Shown here piece after piece: positions 59,021 to 64,000 of a DNA stretch of 64,000 nt; position 1 is the first letter of the stretch; each line of letters opens with the position of its first letter. Source of the DNA: Sabellastarte sp. h YS-2021 (lineage: Eukaryota; Annelida; Polychaeta; Sabellida; Sabellidae). The notes below the pieces were generated by a model. It was not told the origin of the DNA. It did not search any database and saw only the letters and a list, made by a program, of their open reading frames with translations. The position numbers and the translations under genes are program-made. The DNA is taken from the NCBI GenBank assembly GCA_964017235.1, contig OZ024933.1, positions 10,977,962 through 11,041,961 of the forward strand, written 5' to 3'.

Positions 59021-61266
59021 GATATATGGAATTATGTGATCTGATAAACAAGGATGTTTTACTTTAAATTGCTTTGCTATACTTTGAAGCAAAGCCAGAT
59101 GATTATTTATGACCTTTGAGTGAAAACCCATTAATATACAGATATTTCAGGAAAGTCAATACATTATGCAATGAATGGAATATGGGAAGTTTCATGAAAA
59201 TAAGATTTGAAGTTTAAATAAGTTAAATATGTCCTGAAATGTCTATACAATGCAACCATTGTAGAATTGTACAACCTTGAATGCCTGGTCAATCCTCTAA
59301 AATGTGGAGTTTAGGAGGGACAAAGAATATCTTTATTTGAACCAGAAAATAGATAACAAAATCACAATGAAAGGTGGAATGTAAACTTTAAATCTAGATA
59401 ACAGATCCACTGTATGATTATATTTGACTGTAATGTGGAGGAATTGTATGTCTAGTTCTACAGGAAGTAGCCATATATTATGGTTGCAAATGCTCAAAAA
59501 TAAATCCTTGGTCTTATGTGTGGTCACCACTTAGATATCCTCCATCCCCAGTACTTGTCTAACATTTTAGTGCAATAACTACCACATCTCCAAAAGTACT
59601 ATTGTAAGCTGGAAGTTAGAGATTGGGATAATGGGTGTGGAATATATTTATTGTTTCATATAGCCCCCATACCTGTAAGACATGTATCTTAATGAAGACT
59701 ACTGTGTGCCTGAATTGGTAATTTATCAAAACTTAGCAAGGGTCTGGATCAAAATCTAGAATGTGGAACCACCACTTTAATTTTGGAAACAGTTCAAGTC
59801 TGATTTGCAGGCATGCATAGAAGTGTCTTAATATTCTTGGCCTAATTAAAAACTGGTTTCAAATAAAACGTCTCACTGATGGAAAGGGATCCACGGATAA
59901 ATCTAATTTACAGGTAATGTATAATGGTTTTAAATCAATTTATTTGTGTGAATGACCATTATTTTTCATAATTCTTGATAAGGTTTAATGTTATATTGTA
60001 TTAGTTTATTTATTAGGAAGATCCATTTCTTGGGTACATTTTGTTCCTTAATTCACAGATTTTTGGAAAATTACCCATTTTACTAAATATGACTACTACA
60101 TTCAATTAATTCACATGGTTTGTTATGGTACACAGATTCATGTTTGCAAACCTAAAAAGTCTCTGTATTTTTGAAAGAACTTAATTTACATTAGCGTTTG
60201 CATGTTAAATATGTAATTACTTTTCTTTGTTAGCAAGAGTCGTAACAAAGTGTATGAAGTACAAAGATAGATAAATATTTAAACAATATATCCTATGTCA
60301 TTTGCATTTAAACATTTATTTTAGTTTAAAATTGCTTTTAACAAACTTTTTAAGTTATATTTAAAGGTTAGTTAATGTACATTTCTGTAGTGTTCTAAAC
60401 TGAACAGTGATCACTGATTCTGTTGCTGACCATATTATTTTCAACAAATCAGATATTGAAAGGATTTGAACAACATGAGCCTCATTTTTTTTCCTTTAAA
60501 AATATTAACATGTATTCAATTTTACAACAATTTTTTATTTATCAACCTATTTTGAACATTTTTAAACCTTTAATCTCAGAATGAAGAGAGAAAGGATATA
60601 TTTTTATGCATACACATGTTATTTGTCCGTTAGTTATTTGCTAACTGCTGATATAAGATGATTTCCATTTGCTATATCAAGAGAAAACTATAATTAGTAT
60701 CAATCTAGGTTGGCAATCTACATTAAAATTTAAAGATGTAATGGAAAAATTCCAACAAAATCAGTAGATGGGATGAAATCGGCAGCAAATGGTGATTAGA
60801 CCTGTGAAGCCACTCAGTTGGTGTAACTAAAGAAAAAATGTACACTAGTAGGTCAAAATGCTATATAGCATAAAGAAGTAGCAATCATGCTTTTGTAAAG
60901 TTTATTGTTCATAAAAGACATAAGTTAAAGGTTGCTGAAAATAAACTTTCAAAGACAAAAAAGGCATCTAGATAGATGTGTTATCCACACTCATAGTCAC
61001 AGACAAATGCAAAGTAAAGAGAATATAGTTACTTTAAATCTTACTTATATGTTAAGTAATTGCATTCTGGATGGATTGTTAATTAGCTTATCCTGGCTGT
61101 TGGTTTACTTTTTTGTAAAATATTTAACATTGGCTGAAAAAAACTTTTGGATAAAAAAATTCCGAGTTCTCAAAAGCCCTCTTTTCGACATTAGCTTTTT
61201 GTTTCAAAGGGACATGTGGACATGTTTTTATATGATCTTTTTTGCTGGACACAATGTAATTTAATG
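59021..61266. other. AT-rich intergenic DNA
   Basis: No gene seen. About 60735-60810 resembles 41290-41360 (AACAAAATCAG..G..GATGAAATC.G), a possible fragment of repeat R2. Confidence 0.4.
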
Positions 61267-61680
61267 TAATGCGCACTGGTACAGTGCTTAATCTCCATAA
61301 ATTGTCAGACTCTAAGGTGCACTGATAAAAACAAATGCAAATAATCATAAGTCTAATAGGCAATGGTGGGTAGGGTTTTGCAAACGGGTAAGTTATAAAC
61401 TATTACCTGAAGGAGGGAAGAGGTGTTTGCACTGTGTATGTCATTAGGAAGATAGTTCCAAATTGTGTGGTGTATCAAATGCAAAACTGAGGCTTAAGTG
61501 TTTCATTGACTTGTAGAGTGAGTATAAAGTAGGAACTATATTGACTATCAGTGTGACTACACCAGGTACTGTAGGAGCAATTGTGGAGAGACAAAGATGG
61601 TCCAAAATCAGTAGAACCACTGTCTAAAAATTTATAGACCAACGTTGTGAGTTTGAACATACAGCAGTAGTTGACAGGCG
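61267..61680 (+). repeat. Unclassified interspersed repeat R1, copy 2
   Basis: Blocks in the same order as 29130-29620: GTGCTTAATCTCCATAA, then TTGCACTGTGTATGTCATTA with GGAAGATAGTTCCAAATTGT, then a block with CACCAG. The minus-strand ORF at 61475-61660 lies in it and is not a gene. Confidence 0.6.
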
Positions 61681-62047
61681 ATCAGTGTCAAATCTCATCT
61701 AGAATCTTTGACATTATGCCAAAATAAAAAGTGGATATTCATTAATTTGAGCATGAATAAATATCGACCTATCAACCTAGAGTGTGACCTAGATTAAGAC
61801 AGAAGCGATTGCAAATTTAAAATGATATAATTTAAAATTATATTATCCAAGCCAATAAGAATGAATTTTTAGAAACATTTTCTGGTGCAGGGTTGCCTGT
61901 AATATTCCTTATCCAAAACAATATAGGATGGATATTTTATTTTGTAATTCTACCTCCTATAACTAAAAGTGAATACTTTAATGACTGTTTTATGTTGAGC
62001 AGAATCTAAATATACAGATCAATCATTGATAAAAATTACAATGTATA

Positions 62048-62140
62048 TTCATATTGCACCAAATGAATATATTGGTGGAAAATAGATCAGGCCCAAAAAC
62101 TATGAATATTTTTCTCTTTTTTTAACCAGAATTTTAATGA
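62048..62140 (+). repeat. Short repeat R3, copy 2
   Basis: Partner of 43845-43960. Shares GCACCAAATGAATATATT, CAGG.C.AAAAACT and a T-rich stretch after it. Confidence 0.45.
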
Positions 62141-62532
62141 ATCAAGAAAAAACAGTGAAATAAAATACAATGCAGTCTTATGCTATGTCTCAAAATTTTT
62201 TCTTTGAGTATATTCCATTATGGTAAACTAATACAAAAGAAAAGAAAAAATATATAAACCACCTGAGAATGTTGGCCTTTTTGGGCTTTGTCTTATGTCA
62301 CATTAAATATATCTTTCCGACCTCAAGGATTTTCTTTCTGTACACTTATCAACAGGCAAGATAAATTTTACTGCACATTTATTGTCAAAAACACTTGTAC
62401 ATGTAATTTGTTTCGTTATAAATAGATAACGGGAAATGGAAGGACAGAATGAAGTGCTATATTCTGGCATATATACAAAGTTCATTATTAGTATTGGAGT
62501 TTATTATGGATCAGCCTTGTAGGAATCATCTT

Positions 62533-62980
62533 TAACAAATGTGTCCCCTTTAGTGTCTGCAAACCAGATATATGTATATATATATAAGAAACATATGCCT
62601 ATATGAGCAAACACAGAAGCACATACATGTGTTTAGAAGTGACAATGACAAAGCAAAGATCTTAGCCTTGCAGTGGCTAGGTCTTAACATATATTAATTG
62701 ACTTAATAAATCACAATAAACTGTTTCCATTTCAATGTAATAAATATATTCCAAATGTGTAAAGGTAAGGGTGGACTACCTCCCTTTACTTTAACAGCAG
62801 TTCGACTGCTAGACACAAAGTGGGGAACTGCAAATTTCGAAATACCACAAAGAAATAAAAGACCAAATATTCATACAAAAGTGATACAAGATCCTAATAA
62901 AATTAACAAATGTGTCTCCCTTCAGTTTTAACAAACCAGATATGAGAAAGATATGCCTTTATGAGCAAATTTCAAGCTGT
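62533..62980 (+). repeat. Local duplicated block
   Basis: 62533-62620 and 62906-62980 share AACAAATGTGTC.CC.TT.AGT, AAACCAGATAT and ATATGCCT.TATGAGCAAA. The first contains a short (TA) run. Non-coding. Confidence 0.55.
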
Positions 62981-64000
62981 CATCTAAATAATTGAAAACT
63001 ATTAATTGTGTACTAAACTAATACCAAGTACATTATATTGAGTCATTGCAATATCCAGGGGTAAGGAATTACACTGATAAAAAATTTCTATTTACAAAGA
63101 AATTCCAATCATAAACAAATTAGTTCAAACATATCTACAATGGCTAGGTGCTCAGTCTTTAATGGCATTAAAGAATATTTGCACAGAGAATGTAAATTCT
63201 TTTGTTTACACTTCTCTGGTGTCTCTAGCTAACTATAATCTTAGAGTATACATATATGTGGCTAAAGGAGTTCATCCAAATATCTCAGATACATATTCTG
63301 TTTGTAAAACTTTTCAGGCATTTTCCGTATACAGGACAACTGATGAAAGTAGCTATAACTATGTTTATATGTATATTTTTGCCAATTACCTTTGAGCATT
63401 ATGATTACTTGTAAAGTATTACTAAAACAGATTGAAAGAGATTATTAAAACAAGATTTTGATTTTAATAGTCAAAGAATAAGAATAGTTTGTTATTTATT
63501 TTCCTGGGTGTAATCTGATCATTTCATACCTTTAAATGCTACATTTAAACTTGTTTGGAGACTGCTATGTCTGAAGAACCATTTAGTCACAACTCCATCA
63601 TGTGCTACCTTAAGGATACTTCACTTTTTCAGTGTAACTGTTTTAAATGTAAAATAAAATGTTCTATTAGGGTAATTTTAAAAATAGCATTCTAGAATGA
63701 AAATTCATATTAATTTGCATACACTGTTCCTTTGCTGAAAAGTGTTTCCGTTTCACCATTTGGTAATTTCAGCCTAGTAAGTAATACTTGTTTTGTACCA
63801 ATGAATTGTTTTGGATCCAAGGACTTATTTTGTATCAAATTTTGACTTAGTTTGTATCACTTTACCCATTGGACCAGATTTATGGTGATAATTTATGATA
63901 ATTTAAGCTGATAATTTAAAATAAGCTGTTCAATAAAGCAACTTTTTTGCATCACTGGTTTATTTATTTCAGAATGCTATCTAAACCCAAAATGTACAAG
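62981..64000. other. AT-rich intergenic DNA
   Basis: No gene or named repeat seen. The ORF at 63162-63395 has no recognisable feature. Confidence 0.4.

Noticed and set aside
1..64000. CRISPR arrays, bacterial operons, riboswitches
   Set aside because: No regularly spaced short repeats with unique spacers and no dense coding; the sequence is eukaryotic.

Overview
The window looks like a gene-poor, AT-rich intergenic stretch of an animal nuclear genome, most likely a lophotrochozoan and probably a mollusc. The lineage call is inference, from tRNA-derived SINEs with a 3' module and AAATA-type tail of the kind described in molluscs, a Tx1/L1-like LINE, and animal-type Ty3/Gypsy elements. I found no convincing host gene, no rRNA or functional tRNA gene, no CRISPR array and no bacterial operon. 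Nearly every recognisable protein belongs to a retroelement.

Layout. 1-6321: AT-rich DNA with two SINE copies and local duplications. 6322-19474: an env-bearing Ty3/Gypsy element on the + strand (gag remnant, PR, RT-RNase H, IN, env-like remnant). Its 5' LTR is split by a 4.56-kb Tx1/L1-like LINE (6471-11027, - strand), and its 3' LTR carries a SINE (18211-18448). Each LTR is the empty site for the insertion in the other. 19475-36000: AT-rich DNA with SINEs, including a 5S-rRNA-derived family, a long (TA)n, LINE debris, a degraded unknown coding remnant (34080-35030) and a 552-bp MITE (35034-35585). 36660-44311: a CpG-decayed older relative of the second Gypsy element, more SINEs, a pogo/Tigger-like terminus and another LINE remnant. 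44312-51347: an almost complete 7.0-kb Ty3/Gypsy element on the - strand with 1014-bp LTRs, a 4-bp target duplication, a tRNA-Pro primer site and a polypurine tract. Its integrase lies upstream of reverse transcriptase, the order known from Gmr1-type elements. 51352-64000: a second SINE family, a 1.56-kb hAT-type non-autonomous element (8-bp TSD) sitting inside a diverged tandem array, a 146-bp repeat array with a nuclear-receptor-like DR1 motif, a TRIM-like pair of 190-bp direct repeats, and unclassified interspersed repeats.

Relative ages can be read in place. The Gmr1-like element is youngest (LTRs differ at about 16 of 1014 positions by eye). The env-bearing element is older (about 20 differences in about 640 compared bases). 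The 36.7-kb copy is older still, with many CpG sites now TpG or CpA. All large reading frames carry stops or frameshifts, so no element here looks autonomous as assembled.
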